A stretch of 15,816 bases of DNA from an uncultured Burkholderiales bacterium (GCA_937925755.1 CALAMX010000141.1:1-15816), one strand, 5' to 3'. Positions 1 to 7,882 are shown, counted from the stretch's first letter. Numbers and translations are program-made. The notes: generated by a model from the sequence alone, not told the origin.

Positions 1-322
1 CCACCGTCCCCCAGAGCTCCTCCAGGTTGTAGTGGGCGCGCACGGCCGGGTGCATGACGTGGATGACCACCTCACCGGCATCGACCAGGATCCATTCCGC
101 TGCCCGCTCGCCCTCGGTGCCGATGATCGTCGCGCCGGCCGCCTTGAGTTTCTCGATCACGTTGTCGGCCAGGGCCTTGACCTGACGGCTGGATTCACCG
201 CTGGCGATGACCAGGCGGTCGAAAAGCGAGGTGAGGTGATGCACGTCGAGCACGGTGATCTCGCGGCCCTTGATGTCTTCCAGGGCGGCGACGGCGATAC
301 GGGTGAGCGTTTCGGTATCCAT
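1..322 (-). CDS. rsfS: Ribosomal silencing factor RsfS, 3' end beyond window
   Basis: RsfS (YbeB/DUF143 family) binds ribosomal protein uL14 on the 50S subunit and blocks subunit joining when nutrients are short. About 107 N-terminal residues are present, close to the whole family fold; the end of the gene lies left of base 1. The visible protein begins MDTETLTRIAVAALEDIKG. It carries the family's VLDVHHLTSLFDRLVIASG segment, then SRQVKALADNV, and ends in EGERAAEWILVDAGEVVIHV followed by HYNLEELWG, all typical of the family. The ATG at 322-320 lies 7 bases after the nadD stop, with an AGGAG about 13 bases upstream, so it is probably the next gene of the same operon. nadD-rsfS is a very common bacterial pairing. 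Family assignment is firm. Confidence 0.93.
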   Translation of the reverse strand, partial: MDTETLTRIAVAALEDIKGREITVLDVHHLTSLFDRLVIASGESSRQVKALADNVIEKLKAAGATIIGTEGERAAEWILVDAGEVVIHVMHPAVRAHYNLEELWGTV

Positions 323-329
323 GTGAGGG

Positions 330-1028
330 TCAGTTCTCCTGGCGATAGAGGCGGTGGCGTTCAATGTAGTCCAGTACGGCTTCGGGCACCAGATAGCGGA
401 CGCTACGGCCCGCAGCGACGAGTGCGCGGATGTGGCTCGCGGCGATGTCGAGCTGGGTGATTTGGTAGAGGAAGATGCGGCCGGCGGGGGCGGAATGCAA
501 GTCGTCGCTGCGGTCGGTGTAACGGTCGGCCAGTTCGGCGCGCAACGCCGGTGGCATGGCACCCTGTCGGTCGGCAAAGGCAAAGCCGGGGCGCTGCGCC
601 ACGGCCAGGTGTGCCAAGCGGAAGAGCCGTCGCCACTCGTGCCAGGTGGCAAGCCCCAGGAAGGCGTCGGCCCCCAGGAAGAGGGTGAGCGGGCGTTGAC
701 TTCCCAGTTCCGCCCGCAGCGCTGCGAGGGTGTCCACCATGTAGCAGGGCTCGGTCTTGTGGATCTCGTGCGCATCGAGTTTGAAGCGCGGGTTGCTGGC
801 AATGGCCAGAGCGACCATGGCCAGCCGGTCGGTGGCGCTGGCGGCCGGCGGTGAGCGGTGCGGGGGGGTGCCGGCAGGCAGGAAGCGCACCTCGGCAAGG
901 CCCAGGGCCTCGCCCAGCTCCTCGGCCAGGCGCAGATGCCCCAGGTGGACGGGGTCGAAGGTGCCGCCGAACAGCCCGATGGGCTGCGCTGAGGGGTGAA
1001 GGGTGAGGGGCGCGGGGTCAGACGGCAA
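330..1028 (-). CDS. nadD: Nicotinate-nucleotide adenylyltransferase NadD
   Basis: NadD adenylates nicotinate mononucleotide to deamido-NAD in cytosolic NAD synthesis. The 232-residue protein shows the nucleotidyltransferase signature GGTFDPVHLGH at about 21-31 (the HxGH active-site motif), GADAF at 119-123, and an IAASHIR segment near 195-201 in place of the usual ISSTxIR. The only usable start is TTG at 1028. No ATG, GTG or TTG follows before the GGTF motif, and an in-frame TAA lies 8 codons upstream. A GGGAG 7 bases before the TTG supports it. The start overlaps the last codons of a decayed four-helix-bundle reading frame, and the resulting N-terminus is about 15 residues longer than usual. 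rsfS follows after 7 bases. Function is certain; the start is probable. Confidence 0.95.
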   Translation of the reverse strand: MPSDPAPLTLHPSAQPIGLFGGTFDPVHLGHLRLAEELGEALGLAEVRFLPAGTPPHRSPPAASATDRLAMVALAIASNPRFKLDAHEIHKTEPCYMVDTLAALRAELGSQRPLTLFLGADAFLGLATWHEWRRLFRLAHLAVAQRPGFAFADRQGAMPPALRAELADRYTDRSDDLHSAPAGRIFLYQITQLDIAASHIRALVAAGRSVRYLVPEAVLDYIERHRLYRQEN

Positions 1029-1335
1029 CGCGCATCTCCCTTTCGGATCTTACGCAGCCGCCGTGCAAAGAGGTGCGTCGATCGATGCGTGCCTCCAGCC
1101 TTGGCTTAGGCAGGCACAGTCCCCGCGCGATGCCGAGAAACTGGACGAATTCACCGCGGGGTCGACGGACAGCGCCTGCGGCGCGGTTGCTGGGCATGGA
1201 GACGGCAGCTCGCCGCAACTCGACCACGAGGCGAAAGGCCACTGCGTGCGGGCATGTAGCGGCCCCGGCACAAAGCCGCCTGACCGGCTCCATCCCCCGT
1301 TGCCAGGCCTGACGTGCAGGGTGCTTGCGTCTCAC
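1018..1335 (-). pseudogene. Truncated, degenerate four-helix-bundle (S23/IVS-type) protein gene
   Basis: An open frame of 105 codons fills the gap between proA and nadD. Its residues match the four-helix-bundle family (TIGR02436-like, related to proteins encoded in 23S rRNA intervening sequences) from end to end: QAWQRGMEPVRRL near the N-terminus, then VVELRRAAVSMPSN, then GEFVQFLGIARG. Key family positions are damaged. The usual SNIAEG is SNRAAG, the usual GSLxELETQL stretch is garbled to GLCLPKPRL, and the frame ends about 20 residues later, so the last helix is missing. The GTG start chosen here has AGGAGG 6 bases upstream; a GTG at 1350 overlapping the proA stop is the alternative. I infer a decaying gene inserted in the operon. 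It might still be translated and couple nadD to proA. Family recalled by eye, not by search. Confidence 0.55.
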
Positions 1336-1346
1336 CCTGCACCTCC

Positions 1347-2624
1347 TCACCCCCGCACGTGCCCATCACCCAACACGATCCATTTCTGGCTGGTGAGCCC
1401 CTCCAGCCCCACCGGACCGCGCGCGTGGATCTTGTCGGTCGAGATGCCGATCTCCGCTCCCAGGCCGTATTCGTAGCCGTCGGCGAAGCGGGTGGAGGCA
1501 TTGACCATGACCGAGCTGGAGTCCACCTCGCGTAAGAAACGGCGCGCGCGGCTATAGTCTTCGGTGACGATGGCGTCGGTGTGCTGCGAGCCGTAGGTAT
1601 TGATGTGGTCGATGGCCGCCTCCAGCCCCTCCACCACTTTGACGGCGATGATGGGGGCGAGATATTCCTCGCTCCAGTCGGCCTCGGTGGCCGGTACCAA
1701 TCTGGCACCGGGGATGGCGGCAGCCTGCAGGATGGCCAGGGCTTCTGGACAGCAGCGCATCTCCACGCCGTGACCGGTGAGCATGCGGCCGAGCTCTGGC
1801 AGGAGCCGCCCGGCAATACCGCGGGCGACGAGCAGGCTCTCGGCGGTATTGCAGGTGCCCAGCCGCTGGGTCTTGGCGTTCTCGACGATCCGCACCGCCT
1901 TGCTCGCATCCGCCCGGTCGTCCACATAGACATGGCAGTTGCCGTGCAGGTGTTTGATGACCGGCACGCGCGCCTCGGCGCTCACGCGCTCGATGAGCCC
2001 TTTGCCGCCACGCGGGACGATGACATCGACATACTGCTTCAGGGTGATGAGCAGCCCCACGGCGGCGCGGTCGGCGGTCTCCACCACTTGCACCGCCGTC
2101 TCTGGCAGCCCGGCGGCAGCAAGCCCTTCGCGCACACAGGCGGCGATGGCCTGGTTGGAGTGCAGGGCCTCGGAGCCGCCGCGCAGGATCGCCGCATTGC
2201 CACTCTTCAGGCACAACCCTGCGGCATCTGCCGTGACGTTGGGGCGCGCCTCGTAGATGATGCCGATCACTCCGAGGGGCACGCGCATGCGCCCGACCTG
2301 GATGCCGGAGGGTCGATAGTTGAGGTCGGTGATCCCGCCCACCGGGTCAGGCAGGGTGGCGATCTGCCGCAGGCCCTCGGCCATGCCGGCGATGGTCTTG
2401 GGGGTGAGGGTGAGCCGATCGATGAGCGCTTCGCTCAGGCCCGCCGCACGCGCCGCCTCGAGGTCGCGGGCGTTGGCGGCGAGCAGCCGATCGGCTTCGC
2501 GTTCGATGGCCGCGGCCATCTTCGTCAGTGCCAGGTCCTTGACGCGCGTCTCGGCGCGGGCCATGGCGCGCGCGGCCTCACGCGCGGCGCGCCCCAGGTT
2601 GTGCATGTAAGTTTCAATGTCCAT
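1347..2624 (-). CDS. proA: Gamma-glutamyl phosphate reductase ProA
   Basis: ProA reduces L-glutamyl 5-phosphate to glutamate 5-semialdehyde with NADPH, the second step of proline synthesis in the cytosol. The 425-residue length is normal (E. coli 417). The aldehyde-dehydrogenase-like core is intact: GVIGIIYEARPNVT at 118-131, the PRGGKGLI loop at 204-211, and the catalytic cysteine at about 258 within TQRLGTCNT. The C-terminus WIVLGDGHVRG is typical. The ATG at 2624 lies inside the last codons of holA (11-base overlap), which implies translational coupling. The GK partner gene proB is not in the window. A remnant gene separates proA from nadD downstream. Confidence 0.97.
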   Translation of the reverse strand: MDIETYMHNLGRAAREAARAMARAETRVKDLALTKMAAAIEREADRLLAANARDLEAARAAGLSEALIDRLTLTPKTIAGMAEGLRQIATLPDPVGGITDLNYRPSGIQVGRMRVPLGVIGIIYEARPNVTADAAGLCLKSGNAAILRGGSEALHSNQAIAACVREGLAAAGLPETAVQVVETADRAAVGLLITLKQYVDVIVPRGGKGLIERVSAEARVPVIKHLHGNCHVYVDDRADASKAVRIVENAKTQRLGTCNTAESLLVARGIAGRLLPELGRMLTGHGVEMRCCPEALAILQAAAIPGARLVPATEADWSEEYLAPIIAVKVVEGLEAAIDHINTYGSQHTDAIVTEDYSRARRFLREVDSSSVMVNASTRFADGYEYGLGAEIGISTDKIHARGPVGLEGLTSQKWIVLGDGHVRG

Positions 2625-3666
2625 CGGTCACTCCCATGTGTCTCGCCCCCGCCAACCCCGTCAGCTCGACAGCCAGCCGCTCCAGCAGGGCCCAGGCATC
2701 CTCACGCGCCAACCCCTTGGCGGCACGGTCGATCTCAGCAGCCGCAAGCAGGGACCGCGCCAGGCGATCGACATCGAGCCGCCTCAACGCCTGGGTGAAG
2801 AGCGGTTGGCGGCTCTCCCATACCTTGAGCCGGCGCATGGCCTGTGTCAGGGGTTCACCTCGGCGCTGGGCCAAGGCAAGACGGTAGAGGGTCCTGACCT
2901 CTTGGGTCAAGACCCACAGCGCCAATAGCGGCGTCTCCCCTTCCTCGCGCAGTCCTTTGAGGATACGCCGCAGGCGTAATCCATCGCCCTTCAACAGGGC
3001 CTCGGGCAGCTGGCCCGCGTCGAAGCGCGCCACATCCAGCACCGCCGCCCGCACGTCGTCAAGACGAACGGGACCCGGCGGCAGGAGCAAGGCGAGCTTC
3101 TCGACCTCCTGGTGCGCGGCGAGCAGGTTGCCCTCCACCCGCTCGGCGAGATACGCGAGCGTGTCGCGGTCGGCCTCGAGGCCGTGTCGGGCAAGCCGCG
3201 CGCCAATCCAGGCCGGCAACTCGGCGAGTGTAGGCGGTTGCGTAGTGACGACCACCCCGCTCTTTTCCAGAGCGGTGAACCATTGGCTCGACTGCGTAGC
3301 GCGGTCCAGGCGCGGCAGCAGGATGAGCAGCCAGGTGTCGGTGGGGGGGCGCGCGCACCAGGTCTCCAGCGCCCGCGCCCCCTCCGCGCCTGGCTTGCCG
3401 CTCATGAGGCGCAGCTCCACCAGAAGGCGGCGGGCGAACAGCGACAGCGAGTCGAAGGCAGCGCGCCACTGCCCCCAATCGAAGCCCCCCTCGACCTGGA
3501 AGGACTGGCGCTCGCTCACCCCGGCCTGGCGCAGGGCAGCGCGGAGGGCCGCCGCAGCCTCATCGACGAGCAGCGGCTCATCGCCGCTCACCACGTAGAT
3601 GGGGGCGAGGCCCTTGTCTGCCGCGTGGGCGAGATGGGCTTCGAGCTGTTCGGCCTTGATGCGCAT
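2614..3666 (-). CDS. holA: DNA polymerase III delta subunit HolA
   Basis: HolA is the clamp-loader subunit that opens the beta sliding clamp for the replicative polymerase. The 350-residue protein (E. coli 343) begins MRIKAEQLEAHLAH and has the characteristic IYVVSGDEPLLVDEA near 23-37. Further family segments are VVTTQPPTLAELPAWI in the middle and LLAAHQEVEKLALL, followed by the C-terminal collar domain with LWVLTQEVRTLYRLA. As expected for delta, no functional Walker A site is seen. The ATG overlaps the lptE stop by one base (TGATG) and the end overlaps proA by 11 bases, so the gene sits in the middle of a coupled operon. lptE-holA adjacency is conserved in beta- and gammaproteobacteria. 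Confidence 0.95.
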   Translation of the reverse strand: MRIKAEQLEAHLAHAADKGLAPIYVVSGDEPLLVDEAAAALRAALRQAGVSERQSFQVEGGFDWGQWRAAFDSLSLFARRLLVELRLMSGKPGAEGARALETWCARPPTDTWLLILLPRLDRATQSSQWFTALEKSGVVVTTQPPTLAELPAWIGARLARHGLEADRDTLAYLAERVEGNLLAAHQEVEKLALLLPPGPVRLDDVRAAVLDVARFDAGQLPEALLKGDGLRLRRILKGLREEGETPLLALWVLTQEVRTLYRLALAQRRGEPLTQAMRRLKVWESRQPLFTQALRRLDVDRLARSLLAAAEIDRAAKGLAREDAWALLERLAVELTGLAGARHMGVTDGH

Positions 3667-4157
3667 CAGGGCTTGGCGTGAGCCAGCCGGCGCAAGGTCT
3701 GGCGCAGCATCTCCTGCTCCATGTCACGTAGGAGCTGGGCCTCCTCCGCCTCCTTGGCCAGGACCTGGGCGTCGTCGTAGGAGAAATCGCGCGTCAGGGT
3801 GAGCTCGGTGGGCGCGAGTAACGGCCGGCCACTGCGGTCGTAGGCGCTCAGCGTGAGTCGGTAACTCAAGCGGTATTCCCGCACCTTGCCGCCGCCCGAC
3901 AGTGACAGGATCTCCTTGGCTTTCGACTCGCGCTCGAGCCGGATCGTCACCTCGGCCGTCTGCGGCGAATCCAGCACCTGTTTGCCATCGAGGCGTAGGC
4001 TCTGGATGAGCAGGGACGCCAGGTGAGAGCCGGGTGGCGCCTCGATGTAGGCAGAGGCGAAGGGCAAGGGCGACTGCCCGCGCAGATGGAAACCGCAGCC
4101 GGCCAGGATCAACCCAGCAAGCAGCGCGATGCAAGCGGTGTACACCTCACGTCTCAC
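3666..4157 (-). CDS. lptE: LPS-assembly lipoprotein LptE
   Basis: LptE (RlpB) is the outer-membrane lipoprotein that plugs the LptD barrel and helps insert lipopolysaccharide into the outer leaflet. The protein has a charged N-terminus (MRREVYTA), a hydrophobic stretch and a lipobox LAGC with the acylated cysteine at residue 21, followed directly by GFHLRG, a hallmark of LptE. The GTG at 4157 is preferred: an AGGGG lies 5-6 bases upstream and it gives a standard lipoprotein signal peptide. A TTG at 4175 overlapping the leuS stop would add six residues (169 aa in all) without a good ribosome binding site. The final stop shares one base with the holA ATG. The predicted mature protein is about 143 residues. 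Confidence 0.92.
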   Translation of the reverse strand: MRREVYTACIALLAGLILAGCGFHLRGQSPLPFASAYIEAPPGSHLASLLIQSLRLDGKQVLDSPQTAEVTIRLERESKAKEILSLSGGGKVREYRLSYRLTLSAYDRSGRPLLAPTELTLTRDFSYDDAQVLAKEAEEAQLLRDMEQEMLRQTLRRLAHAKP

Positions 4158-4171
4158 GCCAACCCCTACGC

Positions 4172-6778
4172 TCAACCGACCACGTTGACGAGCCGCCCCG
4201 GCACCACGACCACCTTCTTGACCGGCCGACCCTCCAGGAAGCGCTGCACCTCCGGGCTGGCCAATGCCGCCGACTCGATGGCCTCTCGCGGCGCATCGAC
4301 CGCGACGGTGAGCCGGCCGCGCAGTTTTCCGTTGACCTGCAACACCAGCTCGACCGTCTCGCGCGCCAGCGCCGCAGGGTCGGCCACCGGCCAGGTGGCG
4401 CGGGTGAGACAGGCCCCTGGCTTCAGTGCCTGCCAGAGACGATGGCAGATGTGCGGCACGATGGGGGCCAGCATCAGCACCACCGCCTCCAGCGCCTCCT
4501 GGCGCACGCTGCGGGTGACACAGTCGTCGCCCTCAAGCCTGTTGAGCGCGTTCATGAGCTCCATGACCGCGGCGATGGCGGTGTTGAATTGCTGCCGCCG
4601 CTCGATGTCATCGGTCACCTTTTGGATGGTCTCGTGCAACTGGCGCCGCAGCGAGCGCGCCGGCTCTGGCAGGTCACCGCTGCTAAAGGCGGCAACGGGG
4701 CCCGCTTGCACGTGGTCATACACCGACTTCCACAGGCGCTTGAGGAAGCGGTGCGCACCTTCGACGGCGCTGTCCGACCACTCCAGCGTGAGCTCGGGCG
4801 GCGCGGCGAACATCATGAACAGCCGGGCGGTGTCCGCGCCATAGCGATCGATGATGGCCTGCGGGTCGACCCCGTTGCGCTTCGACTTGGACATGGTGCC
4901 GATGCCCTGATAGTCCACCGGCAGGCCATCGGCCTTGGCACGGGCGGCGACGATGCGGCCTTTGTCGTCGGTTTCGACCTCCACCTCATCAGGGGCGTAG
5001 TAGATGAGACCGCCCTTTTCCGTGCGGCGCGAGAAGATGTGGTTGAGGACCATGCCCTGGGTGAGCAACCGGCGAAACGGCTCGTCGTATTTCACCAGGC
5101 CGAGGTCGCGCATGACCTTGCTCCAGAAGCGCGAGTAGAGCAGGTGCAAGATGGCGTGCTCGATGCCGCCGATGTATTGGTCCACCGGCATCCAGTAATC
5201 GACCCGTGCATCGACCATGGCCTGGTCGTTGTCCGGGCAGCAGTAGCGGGCGTAATACCAGGACGAGTCGACGAAGGTGTCCATGGTGTCGGTCTCGCGC
5301 CGGGCAGGGCGGCCGCATTTCGGACAGGTACAACGGACGAAATCCTCGCGTTTGGCCAGCGGGTTGCCGCTGCCGTCCGGCACGCAATCCTCCGGCAGCA
5401 ACACCGGCAGTTGCTCATCCGGCACCGGCACCACACCGCAGTGTTCGCAGTGGATGAGCGGGATGGGGCAGCCCCAGTAGCGTTGACGCGAGATCCCCCA
5501 ATCGCGTAGGCGCCAGGTCACCCGCTTGTCGCCAAGCCCCAGGTTCTTGAGCACCAAAGCGATCTTGTCGATGGCATCCTCCGAGGTGCGACCCGAAAAG
5601 TCGCCGGAGTCGAAGAGGATGCCCTTGTCCGTATAGGCAGAAGTCAGCGGCAGGGGCAGTTCCCCATCCACCGGTCGGATCACCGGCTTGATCGGCAGGC
5701 CATACTTCTGGGCGAAGGCGAAATCGCGTTCGTCATGGGCGGGTACCGCCATCACCGCCCCTTCGCCATAGCCCATCAGCACATAGTTGGCCACCCAGAC
5801 GGGCAGCGCCTCGCGGGTGAAGGGGTGATAGACCTTGAGCCCCGTGTCCATGCCGCGTTTTTCCTGGGTGGCGAGCTCCGCCTCGGTCACCCCGCCCTTG
5901 CGGCATTCCTCGATGAAGGCGGCGAGCCGGGGGTTCGTCTGCGCCGCTTTCTGCGCCAGCGGGTGTTCGGGGGCGACGGCGACATAAGTCACGCCAAAGA
6001 GGGTGTCGGCGCGGGTGGTAAAGACCTTGAGGACCTCGCCCCAAGCCCCGCCAGGGGAGACGTCCGGGGTGAGGGGGAAGTGGATCTCCACCCCGTAGCT
6101 TTTGCCGATCCAATTGGCCTGCATGGTCTTCACCCGCTCGGGCCAGCCCGGCAGCTTGTCCAGATCGGCGAGCAGCTCCTCGGCATAGCGGGTGATGGCC
6201 AGGTAGTACATGGGGATCTCGCGCTTCTCCACCAAGGCACCCGTGCGCCAGCCACGCCCATCGATCACCTGTTCGTTGGCGAGCACGGTCTGGTCCACCG
6301 GGTCCCAGTTGACCAGGCCGGTCTTCTGATAGGCGATGCCGCGCTCGAGCATGCGCAGGAACAGCCATTGGTTCCAGCGGTAGTATTCCGGCTTACAGGT
6401 CGTGACCTCGCGGCTCCAGTCGATGGCAAAGCCCAGGCGTTTCAACTGCCCGCGCATGTGGGCGATGTTGTCATAAGTCCATTGGGCGGGCGGCACGCCG
6501 TTTTGCAGGGCGGCGTTCTCCGCCGGCAGGCCGAAGGCATCCCAGCCCATGGGCTGCAGCACGTTGTAGCCACGCATGCGGTGATAGCGGGCCAACACGT
6601 CGCCGATGGTGTAGTTGCGCACATGGCCCATGTGGAGCTTCCCGGACGGGTAGGGAAACATCGACAGGCAGTAGTATTTCTGCCGGGTGGGGTCCTCCAC
6701 GGCGCGGAACGACTGGTTCTCCTCCCAATGGCGTTGGGCCTCGGGTTCGATGATCTCGGGACGGTACTGGGGGTCCAT
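4172..6778 (-). CDS. leuS: Leucyl-tRNA synthetase LeuS
   Basis: LeuS charges tRNA-Leu with leucine in the cytosol. At 868 residues (E. coli 860) it is full length. It begins MDPQYRPE, in register with E. coli MQEQYRPE, which is why this ATG is preferred over the ATG at 6799, which lies inside a heptamer repeat. The HIGH motif is HMGH at 49-52. The CP1 editing domain carries FTTRADTLFG and HDERDFAF. A four-cysteine zinc-type site (CEHC near 447 and CPKC near 484) precedes DTFVDSSWYYARYCC. The signature loop reads TMSKS at about 628-632, with threonine replacing the first lysine of KMSKS. The C-terminus ends VVVPGRLVNVVG. No convincing Shine-Dalgarno sequence precedes either ATG. It heads the operon continuing into lptE. 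Confidence 0.97.
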   Translation of the reverse strand: MDPQYRPEIIEPEAQRHWEENQSFRAVEDPTRQKYYCLSMFPYPSGKLHMGHVRNYTIGDVLARYHRMRGYNVLQPMGWDAFGLPAENAALQNGVPPAQWTYDNIAHMRGQLKRLGFAIDWSREVTTCKPEYYRWNQWLFLRMLERGIAYQKTGLVNWDPVDQTVLANEQVIDGRGWRTGALVEKREIPMYYLAITRYAEELLADLDKLPGWPERVKTMQANWIGKSYGVEIHFPLTPDVSPGGAWGEVLKVFTTRADTLFGVTYVAVAPEHPLAQKAAQTNPRLAAFIEECRKGGVTEAELATQEKRGMDTGLKVYHPFTREALPVWVANYVLMGYGEGAVMAVPAHDERDFAFAQKYGLPIKPVIRPVDGELPLPLTSAYTDKGILFDSGDFSGRTSEDAIDKIALVLKNLGLGDKRVTWRLRDWGISRQRYWGCPIPLIHCEHCGVVPVPDEQLPVLLPEDCVPDGSGNPLAKREDFVRCTCPKCGRPARRETDTMDTFVDSSWYYARYCCPDNDQAMVDARVDYWMPVDQYIGGIEHAILHLLYSRFWSKVMRDLGLVKYDEPFRRLLTQGMVLNHIFSRRTEKGGLIYYAPDEVEVETDDKGRIVAARAKADGLPVDYQGIGTMSKSKRNGVDPQAIIDRYGADTARLFMMFAAPPELTLEWSDSAVEGAHRFLKRLWKSVYDHVQAGPVAAFSSGDLPEPARSLRRQLHETIQKVTDDIERRQQFNTAIAAVMELMNALNRLEGDDCVTRSVRQEALEAVVLMLAPIVPHICHRLWQALKPGACLTRATWPVADPAALARETVELVLQVNGKLRGRLTVAVDAPREAIESAALASPEVQRFLEGRPVKKVVVVPGRLVNVVG

Positions 6779-6784
6779 TTCTGA

Positions 6785-6812
6785 GGGATCAGGGGTCATG
6801 GATCAGGGATCA
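6785..6812. repeat. Four tandem 7-bp repeats over the leuS 5' end
   Basis: Plus-strand units are GGGATCA (6785-6791), GGGGTCA (6792-6798), TGGATCA (6799-6805) and GGGATCA (6806-6812). Units one and four are identical; the other two differ by one base each. The array lies in the leuS leader between the divergent leuS and prk genes and creates the upstream in-frame ATG at 6799. Short heptamer arrays of this kind are found between genes in various bacteria; their function is unknown. Confidence 0.8.
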
Positions 6813-6847
6813 GGATACCGCAAACTGTGGCCTTCGCGCCCATGGCC

Positions 6848-6877
6848 GTGACAGGCGGGCTGCCGTGCGGCTATACT
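6848..6877 (+). promoter_or_regulatory. Sigma-70-type promoter for prk
   Basis: GTGACA (6848-6853, five of six matches to the -35 consensus) is separated by 18 bases from TATACT (6872-6877, five of six matches to the -10 consensus). Transcription would begin near 6884, about 40 bases before the prk start codon, and the leader includes the AGGGGG ribosome binding site. Whether a CbbR operator overlaps it could not be judged by eye. Confidence 0.65.
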
Positions 6878-6925
6878 TGGGCAGCCACACGATTCCTTGT
6901 CAAGTCTTCAACCAGGGGGCCACAC

Positions 6926-7816
6926 ATGTCCAAGAAACACCCCATCGTGGTCGTGACCGGCTCATCCGGCGCCGGCACCACCACCGTCAAGCGCGCCTTC
7001 GAGCACATCTTCACGCGCGAGAAGATCAACGCCGCCATCATCGAGGGCGACAGCTTCCACAGCTTGAACCGCGCCGAGTTCCGCGAGGCGGTGAAAAAGG
7101 CAGAGGCGGCGGGCAACAAGCACTTCTCCCACTTCGGCCCCGAGGCCAACGACTTTCCGGCCTTGGCCAACCTGTTCAAGACCTACGGGGAGACCGGTGG
7201 TGGCAAGCGTCGCTATTACATCCACAGCGACGAGGAGGCCGCCGAGCATAACAAGCGCCTGGGCACCAATCTCAAGCCTGGCGAGTTCACCCCCTGGGAA
7301 GACCTGCCCCCCAACACCGACCTGCTCTTCTACGAGGGGCTGCACGGCATGGTGGTGACCGATGAGGTCGACATGGCGCAGTACGTGGACCTGGCCATCG
7401 GTGTGGTGCCGGTGGTCAACCTGGAGTGGATCCAGAAGATCCACCGCGACGCCGCCGAACGCGGCTATTCCGCCGAGGCCATCGTCGATACCATCCTGCG
7501 GCGCATGCCGGATTACGTCAACTACATCACGCCGCAGTTCTCGCGCACCCACATCAACTTCCAGCGCGTGCCGACGGTGGACACCTCCAACCCCTTCATC
7601 GCCCGCGACATCCCCACGCCGGACGAGAGCTTCGTTGTGATCCGCTTCGCCGATCCCAAGGGGGTGGACTTCCCCTATCTGCTGGCGATGATCGACGGTT
7701 CCTTCATGTCGCGCCGCAACAACCTGGTGGTCCCCGGTGGCAAGATGGGCTTCGCCATGGAGATCATCTTGGAGCCCATCATCCACCGCCTCGTGGAAGA
7801 GAGCAAAAAGGCTTGA
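6926..7816 (+). CDS. prk: Phosphoribulokinase, proteobacterial class I
   Basis: Phosphoribulokinase makes ribulose 1,5-bisphosphate from ribulose 5-phosphate and ATP, the step that feeds RuBisCO in the Calvin-Benson cycle. The 296-residue protein carries the P-loop GSSGAGTTT at 12-20. D42, H45 and R49 (in EGDSFHSLNR) fall exactly at the numbering of the Rhodobacter sphaeroides enzyme, where D42 is the catalytic base. FYEGLHG (135-141) holds the Walker B glutamate, and NLEWIQKIHRD and FQRVPTVDTSNPFIAR are further class I blocks. This register and an AGGGGG 8 bases upstream fix the ATG at 6926; an in-frame upstream extension to 6827 runs through the promoter and is rejected. The gene is monocistronic, between its own promoter and terminator. 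No RuBisCO or other cbb genes lie in the window. Confidence 0.97.
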   Translation: MSKKHPIVVVTGSSGAGTTTVKRAFEHIFTREKINAAIIEGDSFHSLNRAEFREAVKKAEAAGNKHFSHFGPEANDFPALANLFKTYGETGGGKRRYYIHSDEEAAEHNKRLGTNLKPGEFTPWEDLPPNTDLLFYEGLHGMVVTDEVDMAQYVDLAIGVVPVVNLEWIQKIHRDAAERGYSAEAIVDTILRRMPDYVNYITPQFSRTHINFQRVPTVDTSNPFIARDIPTPDESFVVIRFADPKGVDFPYLLAMIDGSFMSRRNNLVVPGGKMGFAMEIILEPIIHRLVEESKKA

Positions 7817-7833
7817 GGCCATGCTGCGAATGA

Positions 7834-7860
7834 AAGGCCGGCCCGCACCGGCCTTTTTTT
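7834..7860 (+). terminator. Intrinsic terminator after prk
   Basis: A perfect 8-bp stem, AAGGCCGG with CCGGCCTT, encloses a 6-base loop CCCGCA and runs into seven T residues. It begins 17 bases after the prk stop and ends 22 bases before the next start codon. Confidence 0.92.
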
Positions 7861-7882
7861 CGTGCGAGGCAGGCGCCCGCCA

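Noticed and set aside
1581..2798. Long plus-strand open frame opposite proA, and a similar one at 4034-5509 opposite leuS
   Set aside because: High GC keeps the strand opposite well-recognised genes open. The predicted proteins are His/Asp/Gly-rich with no family motif, and they lie entirely over intact proA and leuS.
6870..6903. Divergent minus-strand promoter for leuS using TTGACA at 6898-6903
   Set aside because: The -35 is perfect, but the candidate -10 boxes are either 22 bases away (TATAGC) or poor at 19 bases (AAGTAT), so no workable pair could be defended.
6827..6925. In-frame upstream extension of prk
   Set aside because: It would run through the promoter. The residue numbering of D42, H45 and R49 and the ribosome binding site both point to the ATG at 6926.
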